Shown here one piece after another: positions 12,449 through 23,045 of a DNA stretch of 64,000 nucleotides. This stretch comes from Thuidium tamariscinum. Its lineage: Eukaryota > Streptophyta > Bryopsida > Hypnales > Thuidiaceae. A model generated the notes under the pieces. It made no database searches and was not told the origin of the DNA. It saw nothing but the letters and a program-made list of their open reading frames with translations. The translations under genes were made by a program, and so were the position numbers. The DNA is taken from contig OX344758.2 in assembly GCA_947034885.2 (NCBI GenBank), positions 19,743,067-19,807,066 on the forward strand, in the 5' to 3' direction. Every line of letters begins with the position of its first letter. The first letter of the stretch is position 1.

Positions 12449-12597
12449 ATACAAAACAACTTGGGTTAGTTGTCAATTCCACTTTTCTTTTAAGGAAAAT
12501 TTAGTGAAAAATATTCCAAGAATTTCCCTTCCCCAAAATTCAACTCCAGCTCTTAGATACTCCATTTATGGACCTCCTACCTTAGTGAACAAAATTT
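12449..12597 (+). repeat. Dispersed repeat R, copy 4 (right part)
   Basis: Continuation of the repeat R copy split by the CACTA insertion. The left part is at about 11161-11198. It is similar to 195-340 and 58755-58880. Confidence 0.6.
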
Positions 12598-12723
12598 TTT
12601 AACAAAAAACGGGCTACGACTGTATCCACTAAGTCACTTTAAGAATAAATTACTCAGTTTCTAAATTTGAAGAAGAAGAACATGTGTATAATTGGTTCAA
12701 AGTTCATCTTGTGGTTGCAACTA

Positions 12724-12900
12724 GGGCTTTTTTTTCTTTTTTTTTTCTTAAACAAATCGAATTCCATTACAAAACACCGAGTACAAAGCTGCCAAGCCTA
12801 ATAGGCTGGACAAAAGGAGGAGAGAGAAGGAGAGAGAGAAGGAGGAGAGAAATTACATAAAGAGACAAGGATCAGGTTCGTGTCTAGTCCAAACTATACT
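12724..12900 (-). repeat. Possible LINE 3' end with A-tail, plus GA-rich tract
   Basis: Read on the minus strand the segment ends '..ttttgtaatggaattcgatttg' followed by 'tttaag' and an A-rich tail (complement of 12729-12752), a shape seen at plant LINE 3' ends. It abuts a GA-rich simple repeat at 12815-12850. No coding match and no target duplication were identified. Confidence 0.3.
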
Positions 12901-12944
12901 ATCATCCACTCTAGTAGCAAGCACTGGAACTAAGACTTTCTTTT

Positions 12945-13128
12945 TCATATTTGAAGAAGTGCCATAGTGGCAATATAAAATGTTATAGTGGTGCTCCAAA
13001 TGGCAACATTCATCCATTTATTGGATGTATAGTAAGGTTTTCATCCACAATCATGTGATTTCATCCAAGTTTTTTGACATTTTTTGTAGTGTTTTTTAGC
13101 CAGATTATTTTTCGTGGTGCAATCTGGC
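12945..13128 (-). repeat. GATGAA-rich MITE-like repeat, inverted copy
   Basis: Reverse complement of 330-565, with the same order of words: 'agtgccagattgcac', 'gatgaaatcacatgattgtgg', 'ggagcaccactataacat', 'gccactatggcacttcttc' (one or two differences each). Ends not resolved. Confidence 0.6.
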
Positions 13129-14914
13129 ACTAGAAAGCAGAAAAACAAAAGCCCTGGTGGCAACCCATTATTTTATTCAGGGGGGCAGCTAAATTGGGGA
13201 GCCTGCCAGCACTTCATTTTTGTGGGAGAAAACAGGGATGTTGATTGTGGGAGCTCAATAATGCGAAACAGAATTAGGACTGAATCGGACAAATGAAGAA
13301 ACTGCTATTTGTGAGACTCAAAAATAGTATCCTCTTAAAATTAAAATTAAAAAAAAAAGAAATAGTAGCTTTTAAAAAATTTACAAAAAGGGTAATTGCC
13401 AGCACTCCACTCAGCAGTGAGGATACTATTAATATTAGGCTCAAATCTGTGCTGTCTTAATAGGGGAGCTTTTTTTTTTTCTTTTATGAAACAAATGGGT
13501 TTTATTTGGCTTGGTGATGCATCAAGGGTAGTAGCATGTTTCAAAAAAAATAAAAATAAAAATAAAGGGCAGTAGCATGACCTGCAATTAGTGTGTGTAT
13601 CCTTTATTCGCGGTCAACGGACCCCCCGCATGTATATGATGACGTGGAAAATGAAGGCAGCCTTGAATGCAGTAGCACAATGTCCGGAGAGAACCGCCGG
13701 TGGCAATGAACGGGGAGTACCGGCATTTAGTTACAAGTTAGCCGGTTGGTTCAGAATGAAGTTCAAAGTTTCATGAAAAAACCTGATCATTTTAGAGGGA
13801 AAAAAAAAAGAATATTTTTTATTTTTTTAAGGCCTAGCTGAGAGTATTCTCCAAGCAACTGGTTGGTGCAAGAAAATGTAGGATTTTAGCCGGTTAAGCT
13901 AAAATTTCTTCCCGGACTGTGGCCGGTGGAATTTGGGGAAAAACGAGTTGCAATTTGAAAACATCAGTAAAAAAACAGTGAACAAATATATAATGTTTCT
14001 ATTCAGAATTTTAAAAATAAAGAAAATTCAGGTAGTATTTAAAAAATTGATTAATTATGGGAATTGATGGGAAATAGTTGGTAAAATTTTAAAAATATCT
14101 TGAATGATGCAGTAGCATTTCGGTATTAAAATGATTTATTGTTGTTGTTATGTATTGCTACTACATAGGAGATTGCAAATTGACAATAAATACATCTAAT
14201 TTTGACTTTGTTACTTGGTAAACAAGATAGTCTAAAATCACCCAAAGAAGGTTTTAATTAGTGCATGATTCAATTTGGGTTCAAAAAGAGTCAATAGACC
14301 CAAGCAGGACTCATCAAGTGAGTTATTGTAGAACAAATCATAAGACAGTTTTACCCCATCTAAGAAAGCTTGTCATTGGAGAATGTCAATCAAAGACAAC
14401 TCAAAGTGTCTCTATCAATGGCATCCTAAGATTAAAATATTTTAGATAATTGTCTAAGGTTGGCATTCTATAATGAATGAAACCAATATATATTGGTAGA
14501 ATTAAATCCATGATTGGTTTTTCAAGGGCTCCATTTTGTTAGTTTACAACATTTTTTCAAAATTTTCAAGAAAGAAAAGAAATTGCATTATAGAAGCTTC
14601 ATTTTTTTTTCCCCAAAAGCAAAGGAAATCAATTTAAAATGTGAAAATGAAATCTCTACACTTGAGTACTTCATTTTTAGAGATTTTCTCAAAAGCTAAA
14701 GAAACCATTTCAAATGAGAAAAAAACAAATTTTGGAGGGGGAAAAAACTCAAAGTATAAATTATAGGAGAATTAACTGTAAAGTGTGTAATGCAAGACAA
14801 GAAAGTGGAAAAAATACAAGAAAGTTTAGAAAAAACAGAAGACAAAACTCCTTGGAGTACTAAAACTGAAGTCTTATAAAGTTTGGTATTGTGTTTTCTT
14901 TCTACTATTCTTGA
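13129..14914. other. Unassigned stretch with a GC-richer patch
   Basis: No gene is recognised. A patch at 13580-13760 has more balanced base composition and an open frame of 61 codons without recognisable features. The remainder is AT-rich with homopolymer runs. It could contain remnants of a gene, but I cannot name one. Confidence 0.4.
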
Positions 14915-14918
14915 TTAA

Positions 14919-15298
14919 GGTAGAACCACCTATAACCAATCATTTAAGGTATTCTAGATATTCTGTAGTAGTGCAAAACAAAAAATATATTTTCATAGGC
15001 GCAAAGATAAAAATGATGGGGATTGCAAAAACTTTGGTAATTTTATAACATGAATTGAAATTATTATGAATTTTGGAAGGCGAAAAATGTGCTAGATTGA
15101 ATGCCAATTTGTGGGGTCTTTTATTTTCGATCACACAAAAAAATACCTTTTTACTCACTCCTTCCTACTTTCTTGCACACTACTTTGGGACATGTGCCAT
15201 GAACTTTTAGTCCCAACTTTAAAAACAAGAAAAAAAACACAATCACGTCCATCAACAAGTTGGCTATGGGATGCCAATTGATTATAGGTGGTTCTACC
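14919..15298. mobile_element. MITE with 22-bp inverted ends
   Basis: The left end GGTAGAACCACCTATAACCA and the inverted right end GGTAGAACCACCTATAATCA differ at one position over 20 and continue as CAAT. Both sides are bordered by TTAA (14915-14918 and 15299-15302). TTA/TAA (PIF/Harbinger-like) and TTAA target sites cannot be separated here. It lies just upstream of the PUB pseudogene exon. No transposase frame. Confidence 0.6.
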
Positions 15299-15455
15299 TT
15301 AAACCTTCCTTTGACCACCATTCTCAAACACAGGCCAAACTTTATGATGGACTCTATCGTACATAAAATACCTTTTTTTATGACAAGCAACATTGTTTAA
15401 ATTTTTTTTTAAAATGTATTCTATATTTATAAATGAAGCATTTTTAAAATTGCAG

Positions 15456-15827
15456 ACAAACAATTGGATGAAATTCATCCACTCTTCAGTATGATTGAAA
15501 GAAGGCAGTGCCTGCGGTGTACTGACTGTGACCATCGAACAGACCTATTGCGCTGTTCATGGATTACCTGGATAAAACTGAACTCCGGTCAGTGCATTGA
15601 ATGCCGTAGCCTTTCCCTCCTGCCAGATGAGATGATTCCCAACCAGTGGCTTATTAGGAAGATAATAAGATATTGCGAAGATAAAGCTGCCTGATTACGG
15701 TATTAGGAAGCTGAAGGAGAAGTTCCAAGCCGTTTTGACTTCCGAGACGGGCTCCAACTTCGAAATTCGTGTGACCCTACTGGAGCTACCAAAACTGACT
15801 GAAACACCCGCCCGGAATGTACCGCAG
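15456..15827 (+). pseudogene. U-box/ARM (PUB-type) E3 ligase exon, frameshifted
   Basis: Three consecutive reading frames give parts of a plant U-box protein. Frame one (from about 15519) reads VLTVTIEQTYCAVHG, like the U-box V-T-V-x-x-x-Q-T-Y. Frame two (about 15561-15691) reads WITWIKLNSGQCIECR, then IPNQWLIRKIIRYCED, like the U-box W..W..G...C..C and I-P-N-x-x-L-R-x-x-I-x-x-W-C. Frame three (about 15687-15827) reads YGIRKLKEKFQAVLTSETGS and LLELPKLTETPARN, like the lead-in to ARM repeats. The spacing from the QTY tyrosine to the tryptophan is 8 residues, as in U-boxes, if one shift is allowed. An acceptor-like TTGCAG precedes 15456 and a donor-like CAG/GTAACA follows 15827. At least two frame breaks mean this copy cannot make the protein unless the assembly has errors. 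Family identity is by motif reading only. Confidence 0.5.
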
Positions 15828-15849
15828 GTAACAAGTTCAGACATTTGAA

Positions 15850-17900
15850 ATCAACCATTGACGATCTTTCTCGAGTTCAAATCCAATTTAATAAGCACTT
15901 ACTGTATCACAAAAGCTGTCCCACTCTACTGTAGCGGAAAGAACTTCCTTGTGTTTATGGTTTGTTTGTTTTTCGTCAGGGAGGAATATTTGTACCTCAT
16001 GTGTATGTAATAAATAACGCTATTTGTGTTGGAAGAGTCTTCTCACGTATCATCAATTCCATTCATTGGTAGAAGCAATACGGAACGCATGCCTCATCTA
16101 CAACGAAATGTAAGTTCAAATAAAAGCTAGGCTTTCAGTTGCTTTGATTGATGTGATTCACTGCAAGCTCACCAATTACCAATAATGAAGAGGACTCCAT
16201 TATTTATATAAAATTATGCCTGCCCAGCTCGGCTCAAAAGAAGGATCACACGGCTTTTAAGAGATCAACTGGATCCTGGAAGTTGGAATGGAAGGGAGAG
16301 TCAGCGCTTTCTGTGAATGAGTGTGGGAAAAGTGGATCGAGCAGGCAAGGCGGGCACCGACCCCGCCAACATCCGTCCAATGCTCCGGCAACTCGGTAGG
16401 GGAGTCACACTGGAGATTCCGCGCACAAAATGCAGATAAGCGACTGTGGATTCAAATTTTACTGAAACAGGAATATGCGAGCAAACCGTGCATAACATTA
16501 TTGACCAGATGTCGAAGGGTTTCAATCTTGGAACTTGAAGAGAGTCCAAATATCTTGCAAGGTGTTTGCAATATCTCCCAAAGGATGAGGTGGCAATCTT
16601 CTTTCACTCTTAGGTTTTCAACGTAGGTTGCAAAATATTTGGAAGTACAAAGTTTTTTTTCCACAAATCTTTTCAGGTAAGTAACTTCGAAACCAGTTGT
16701 CCTTTCTCTCCCAGAACAACCGATTAGAATATGGAAGAACTAAGCAAGGTGGTGCCCAGGAAGTACCGTTGGAAACTGTAGCATTGTCAAATCATTCATG
16801 CTACAGAACTTGGAGCCATTTGGAGATGTCTAGAATCGTTTTCAATCCCTCACCAAGAATCCTGCAAACGGTAACGTTTTCTAATGATGAAGGGGATAGA
16901 AAATCAACCTTCTAGAATGTTAATTAGGTATTCTGTGAGCGCATGCAATGGAAGCCAGATTAGAGGAACAACCTCAAGTGCATTATGTTTTATGTTCCTG
17001 TTTTTCGTCTCATGTTCGTTGTCGCAAAGACCGTGGTACTCATTGAATTGTATAATTTCAACGAGTTAGTTGAACCCACTAAGTAGAAAGACTTTGAATT
17101 CAGGAAAAGCGCACCACTCATGCAAACAGGCATGATCCAATTGTAGAATTTTACAGGCGTGTAATTACAGTTATTGCCAAAGCTTCCATTGTCTACACCC
17201 TCATTATCTCCTTGTTTACTTTGCTCCACTCATGAGGCCCCCAGTCTCTGCATTGCCACTACCACTCTCTCTCACTCAACATTCTTTCCATCATAAGCCA
17301 CCTGTATAATGCGACCCTTTAGATGCCTGATTTCCTTTTGTGGGGTGCACAGAATCCCAACTTCAAATCATTGATCGACTGCACTCTGCTCAGTACCTTC
17401 TGCCAGCAAAAAGAGCCACATACACTCACCTCGCAACCATGGATGAACACATCTCTTCATTTACAAGTTGGCTTATGTAATTCCCATCCAATAGCAGTTG
17501 AATTTCTCAACTACAATAATGCAACTCAGGTCTATTTCTGTCCTGCAGTATCATTCAAAAACTCTACTATAAAAGACAAATAAACTGCGGAAGACACGTC
17601 GGAAAGGAAGGCACAGTAAAGCTCTCCAATGATGACCGTGAGGGCCTTGGACATCTCGAGCCCCGTGAAGATTCATTGCAAACAATAATAATTCAAAAGG
17701 GTTTGAATCAGGCTTCAGTGATTTGTGTCCCAAAATAAAGAAAAAAAGGAATGGGAATGAGGCTCAAGCGTAGAGTGTACGTCAATCATGCATTTCATGT
17801 ACTGGAAGGTAATACAACAAATGTTGAGGAGCTTGAACCTCAGGAATGATCAACTGGTCTGTCTGTACAGATTGATTCAGTCCGTCCGAGCTAAACAATG
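15850..17900. other. GC-balanced unassigned region next to CSLA
   Basis: Base composition is more genic than the flanking repeats, but no exon can be named. An acceptor-like CTCTCCCAG before 16714 is followed by an open stretch reading NNRLEYGRTKQGGAQEV, which could be a decayed ARM repeat continuing the PUB pseudogene; this is speculative. Other open frames (16321-16626, 17323-17583, 17551-17733) show no domain I recognise. Confidence 0.35.
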
Positions 17901-17931
17901 AGACGGGTCCTCCGTAGGTACAATCATGAAT

Positions 17932-17937
17932 TTTATT
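17932..17937 (-). terminator. Likely polyadenylation signal of CSLA (AATAAA)
   Basis: On the minus strand AATAAA occurs about 300 bp after the CSLA stop codon, within TTCAATAAAATTC. This is a plausible 3' UTR length. The interval 17938-18235 would then be 3' UTR; it includes a GCATGCATGCATGC simple run near 18045-18058. The choice is inference without transcript data. Confidence 0.45.
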
Positions 17938-18235
17938 GAATTTATGATAGATTGTTGTGGCTCTGACTGATCGACGACCCCGCCACATAATTCTTATAAT
18001 TGCTAGCTAGGTTCTAGATCGAGGAGCTGTCCAGAGCCGGAGATGCATGCATGCATGCGTGCAGCAGCGGCCACAAACGAGGCAATATACCTCAAAAACT
18101 ATGGAGTGACTCGGTTGAAAATTGGAGGATGCAGTGAGGATTGATTGTTCTCAAAGCTTTGCTATGAGGCAGCGTTGGAATTGATCAGCATTTTGAAATT
18201 GGGCTGTTGATCAGTCTCTCTGATACTCCATCTCA

Positions 18236-20667
18236 CTATGAGTAGGCGGGGACGAAGGTGCCGACATAGCCCAGGCCCATGATCAGAAAGGCGCATGATT
18301 GCAAGAACAAGTACACGAAGAAGTGGTTGCGGCCCTGGAAGTAAAAGTCGTACCAGGCGCAAAACATCAAAAATCCTCCAGTCCAAAGCTCCAAAATGTG
18401 TAACCTGCAATATCAAGCCACACACCCCAAGGGCCACATCAGTTCAATGTCAATTAATCCGCTGCACAAATTTTAACACTAAACATCACTATAACCAAAC
18501 CTCTTATCTATCCACACAGGACAATGCCTTCGGGAGTGAGTAGATTTGTGAAGATTTGAGAGAATTAGGGTTTGGGGGGAATGACAATTCACCTCTCGGA
18601 CATTTTCCAGCCGCGAGCTAGCAAGTTGCTGGCCATACGCTGCAGGGTGTACTTCTTCCCATACTTGGCAGACCTATACTTCATTAGGTTTCCGAGTTTC
18701 TCAGTCACCACCCACTCATTCACATTCCCGATGTCCAACAATCCAATGATCGTCGCCTTCGTCCGGTGCAACGACATCACATTCTCAAACACGATCCAGA
18801 ACACCAGCAAGTGCAAAGATCTGCGACACCAGATTAATCACATTGTCAGAATTTCACCGGCTATGGAGGTACCAGAGCGCGAATGTGATGGCGAGAATAG
18901 TAATGTGCGTACTTGGGCGTGGTGATGGCGTTCAAGAGCGTGATGATTGAGGGCACGTACACCGCTCCCCAGAAAGGCAAATCGACTTCAGGTACCAGCA
19001 CCGACGCGGGGATGACCACACAGTAAAACGTGAAGGTCACTAAATGCGCCACAATCTTGCGCACGAAGAAAAACGCGTAGATCATGTGCAACCTCTTCCA
19101 GAGCTTCAGCTTCTGGTTCTTGAGGATGGTGGGGAGCACCTTGCGCATGAGATTGGCTGGGCCACACGACCACCTGTGCTGTTGGAAGCGGAACGCCTTG
19201 AACGTGCTAGGAAGCTCATTCTTCACCTCAAGGTCGTGCAAGTAGACGAACTTCCATCCGCACAAACCAGCACGCACGGCCAAGTCCATGTCCTCAACCG
19301 TGGTTCTGTCGTTCCAGCCTCCAGCTTCCTCCATAGCACGAATACGCCATACGCCGGCTGTGCCATTGAAGCCGAAGAATCCGTAGGTGGCAGACCCCAC
19401 ACGCTGCTCAACTGAGAAATGGTAATTCAAGGATACCTCTTGCATCTTCGTCATCAAGCACTCGTTGCCATTCACTGCACCACGAAAAATACCCCACCTA
19501 TTTAGTTAGAATTCATTTACATCGACCTAGACGCGTGGATCTCAATTAAGAGAAAGCTAATCATGTCATTTAGTACTAGAACAGGATCAACCACCGACAT
19601 TCGGTCTGTAAGATTCCATTACGTGAGGTCCAATCATCCCGCCTGGGCATGTCAGACTGCTGCAAGGGCCTTGTCAGGGGGCTCGTAACTCGATTCACAT
19701 CAAAAAGCTCTGTCTTAGACAGCTGCCCATGTAGACGCCAGAGAAAGAGTGTTTAACGTTTCCAATCATGGAGTATAGAAAGCTGGAAGTGCAAGGAGTC
19801 TATCTAGGACGATGCTGTTGTTTGCACATGCTAGTTTGGACGAGTTCTGACAGTGAGGGCGAAGGAACTGTACCGAATTTCCAGCGCGCCTGGACAAGCG
19901 CAAGCTGCGGGTTGTGAACGAGGAATGGAACCGTTCGCCACAAGAAATCGGGCTCAGGCTGGAAGTCGGCATCGAAAATGGCCACATGCTCACAGGTAGC
20001 GACATACGGGTGCTTCATGCCCTGCTTCAAGGCGCCAGCTTTGTAGCCCTTTCGGTTGGACCGCGTCTCGTACTTGATGTTAATGCCCTTGCTGGCCCAA
20101 CGCTGCACCTCCATTTGCACCAATTCCTGCAACCACAAGAAGGCGTGGATTGTGAGCTACTCCTGATCCCATGCACCACCATCCCAGTGCGTACGCGTTC
20201 CTTATCAATTACTGCATCCCATATTATTACTGCATCCCCCAATTGGAATTTGTTCCTACCTTGGTGGTTTGATCCGTGGAGTCATCCAGCACTTGGATGA
20301 TGATCCGATCCGCAGGCCATGAAAGTCCACAGGCCGCTTGAATCGACAACTGGTACACCTCCCTCTCGTTAAACATGGGAATCTGCACCAGCACCATGGG
20401 GTAGGACGAGTTCCCGAACTCCAAGTCGTCCCGGATGGGCTCAAACTTGTACACCGTTTCCGGCCTCCGGCCCAGGAGCTTCACGAACACCATCACCCCG
20501 CACATGAACATGCGCTCCACGAACAGCATTGTGACCATGACCAAGCACACATTGATCGCGAATTGCAGCAGAGGGGCCACAATGGGCGCCCTCACGTCCA
20601 ACCACAGCTGCAGCAGCTGATCGAGCAGCGCGGATATCGATCCCACGCCCGCCATCGCCTCCGCCAT
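18236..20667 (-). CDS. CSLA: Cellulose synthase-like A, glucomannan 4-beta-mannosyltransferase
   Basis: Five exons join without frame conflict: 20667-20260, 20126-19874, 19474-18913, 18820-18593 and 18404-18236 (stop TAG included), giving 539 residues, usual for CSLA. Introns of 133, 399, 92 and 188 bp all follow GT-AG. The start has a purine at -3, G at +4, and an in-frame TGA 18 bases upstream. The protein is a family GT2 processive synthase of the Golgi that makes the mannan/glucomannan backbone from GDP-mannose (and GDP-glucose). An amino-terminal membrane segment lies near residues 34-62. Catalytic-loop residues are present: DDSTD (128-132), FDADF (187-191), TVEDMD (279-284) and QQHRW (318-322). 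Hydrophobic segments follow, and the carboxyl end reads [11 protein letters not shown]. All key GT2 residues are intact, so the gene is probably functional. It has no recognisable partner gene nearby. CSLC was considered, but the sequence around QARWKF..NECLMT and the length favour CSLA. Confidence 0.95.
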
Positions 20668-21530
20668 CTCGACAAACGCGTCTCACCCTTGCAATCCCAC
20701 CACTGTGTGCTACCCCGCAAGGCCGAGCCCCCACCCAACAGAACTAGCTCGTACTAGCCTTCCCGCAAGCAGGAAGTTTCCGAATTGGGGCACCACATGA
20801 GAGCTAGCCCGCTCGCTCAGACTGCCATATCGATCGAACTTCCGACTGATGATCAGACCTTCCTCGACCACCCCAATGGGAGCTAGCTCGCTCGAGCGGA
20901 AACTGGCAAGGGGGTATTGCACCGCGACCTCTTGGACACGCGCTGCACTGCACTGCACTGGCTGAATAATGAGGCGAGTGAGCCTTGGAGAGTGAGCTTG
21001 AGGGGCAGCTGCGGTATGTAAGATGAAGAGGCGGACCGAGGCCGTGGTGGGGCCTGAATCATGCACCGAGGTGGGGTCCCTGCATAATTCAACCAGCCCA
21101 AGTTACAGCCGAGCCGAGCCCGACCTCCCGTCCGTTCCCTGCAATGCCTGCCTGGTGGTGCCGCCTCCGCGCGTCCCTCCCTCCGCCCTGGGGCTGGCTC
21201 CATTATTATGGCATCACTACCACTGTGCACTCGTCGCTGGCCGGAAGGAAGGCCGCAGGCCAGTGCAGCTGCGCGCGGTTCAGCTCATTTATTCCGGGGA
21301 ATCAGTTCTTCCACCACCAGCACTGCCCCAACCGTTGGGACGGGACCTCGCGGAGCGACGAGTCCAGCGGCGACGAGCGCTTGGTCAAACGGAGGAGACC
21401 GGTACCGGCACGGCACACGCACGGGAGGGACGTCGGTTCCGGAAGCTGGCATCTTCGCAAATTTGCAGGGCCGTGTGGGGGAACCACGGCAGACTGGGAA
21501 CCGGTATTTAGGGTAATGGCCCTGGGGACC
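20668..21530 (-). promoter_or_regulatory. GC-rich 5' flank and probable 5' UTR/promoter of CSLA
   Basis: The stretch upstream of the CSLA start is strikingly GC-rich and CpG-rich for this AT-rich window and fades by about 21.55 kb. It probably holds the 5' UTR and core promoter. I see no convincing TATA box at a sensible distance. Long open frames here on both strands follow from the composition and are not credible genes. Transcription start unknown. Confidence 0.45.
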
Positions 21531-21534
21531 TGGA

Positions 21535-23045
21535 ATGCACGTGATAATATGGAGTTCTGGCTCTCAACAGGGAATGGATTAATGGCTCTACGGAAGGCAG
21601 TACTTCGTTCTGCAATAGAACTACGCTTCCCTTCTGGAGAGACAAACTGGGGTTGTGTCACTGAACTTCCGAATTACGATTGTTTCTCGGTAGTGTCACA
21701 CCACCTTGGGCGGCTGGGCGCTGGAAAAGGTGATAGGCATGTGATAATATGGAGTCAGGTGACATGGAACGTCAAACAGAATGTGACATTAGTAGAGAAG
21801 ACGGTACTTGTGTTCTGGTTCTGGCATCTGTTGGGACCAGCCCTTTTTTTTACTTTTTGAGAACTGAGTGCCAAGATGGCAATCACTTCAAATTTGGTGA
21901 AGCATTGTATTTCTACATTCATCCATCTTTTGGAATTAGAAACACTTTTTGGTCATATTTATACACTTTTTCATCCAAATTTGGCAACTTCATCCATATT
22001 TTAAAGAGAATTGAAAATTTTCTGTCAAAAAAAGATTACTTTCATCTGGCGAAAAAAAGACATTTTTTTTAAATAGTGCAATTTGGCCACACGGTGCCGG
22101 AAAAAAAAGGGATGGTTGGGACCAATGATCTCAGAACAGATTCAAGGTTTTTAGCCAAATGTTCATTTTTGGAAGATTTCTTAAAAATTTTACAAAGGGC
22201 ATGAAAAATTAAGTAGAAAATGAGCGAAATTTAGCTAGTTTTGGAATCACTAGTTGGGACTTTTGGTTTCGGGACACATTTGCAGGGGCGTGTTGTGTAC
22301 CTTGGTGAGGGCAAAGCCCAAGAAAGAGGTACAACTTCTTGCAATTTTTCTTGCAACCCCCAATGGCAAGGACATTGCTTGACGTAAAATACTATAGGAA
22401 ATTGAAAGACTAGTATGAATAGTTGGGATGGAAATTTGATGTTGGATGAAAAATCCATAATGCTCAATTACATGTGCAAAAACACATAATTGGGCATTAC
22501 GGCTTGAATGCCTACAAAACCTGCCCAAGAAATGAATGGGGAATTTGGTGTGAGTGGTTTATGTTACTAATATGGCTTTGGAGCTTGATATACTGATATG
22601 CATGTGGTAATATGGAATTTGATAACATAGAATGTAAAATTGAATGTGCCATACTATAGAATTATTTTGACTTGGTCAAGCATCTTTAGACTATTTTTAG
22701 TTGTGCAAATACAAGATCTGCACACCATAATGTGTAACTTCACATTTACTAGTGTTTCTCATTGATGCCACAACCTAGGTTCCCAAAATGCACATCATAA
22801 TGGTGATAATAAGATCATTGTGAATGAAGAGTGTATTGGGGGTAGTTTGACCTACACTTTGGCGGTAGATAGCCAAATCAATTTGCTCTTGTATCAAGTA
22901 TCTTAGGGGTAGGTATACATGGCATAACCACATTATATAATTACTAATTTACAAGCATAATTCTTTTATTGACAATCTATGCATTCCAAAATTGGCACAT
23001 CCAAATACGGAGTTATATAACATTGAATGTAAAACTAGTCACATC
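21535..23045. repeat. Decayed repeats sharing an 'ataatatggagt' unit
   Basis: Related blocks start with 'gtgataatatggagt' at 21541 and 21741, 'gtggtaatatggaat' near 22604 and 'ccaaatacggagt' near 23000. The last three continue with 'gacatggaacgtcaaac', 'aacatagaatgtaaaat' or 'aacattgaatgtaaaac'. The units are diverged and unevenly spaced. They start just beyond the CSLA GC-rich flank. Nature unknown. Confidence 0.45.
21840..22114. mobile_element. Mutator-like MITE with 10-bp target duplication
   Basis: Flanked by the perfect direct repeat GTTGGGACCA (21830-21839 and 22115-22124). Ends GCCCTTTTTTTTACT and, inverted, CATCCCTTTTTTTTCC share CCCTTTTTTTT, followed by a second pair of related words (GTGCCAAG / GGCACCGTG). 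A 10-bp duplication is typical of Mutator-like elements. The inside is rich in 'ggatgaa/ttcatcc' and 'ttgccaaa', linking it to 330-565 and 12945-13128. No coding frame. Confidence 0.55.

Noticed and set aside
18041-18063. GCATGC run as RY/Sph regulatory element
   Set aside because: It lies in the probable CSLA 3' UTR and is a simple repeat; no regulatory role can be argued.
19044-20757. Several plus-strand frames (19044-19415, 19914-20300, 20338-20757)
   Set aside because: Antisense shadows of GC-rich CSLA exons.
21144-21860. 238-codon plus-strand open frame, the longest in the window
   Set aside because: It lies across the GC-rich CSLA 5' flank into decayed repeats, overlaps equally long frames on the other strand and has no recognisable domain. 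Composition explains it.
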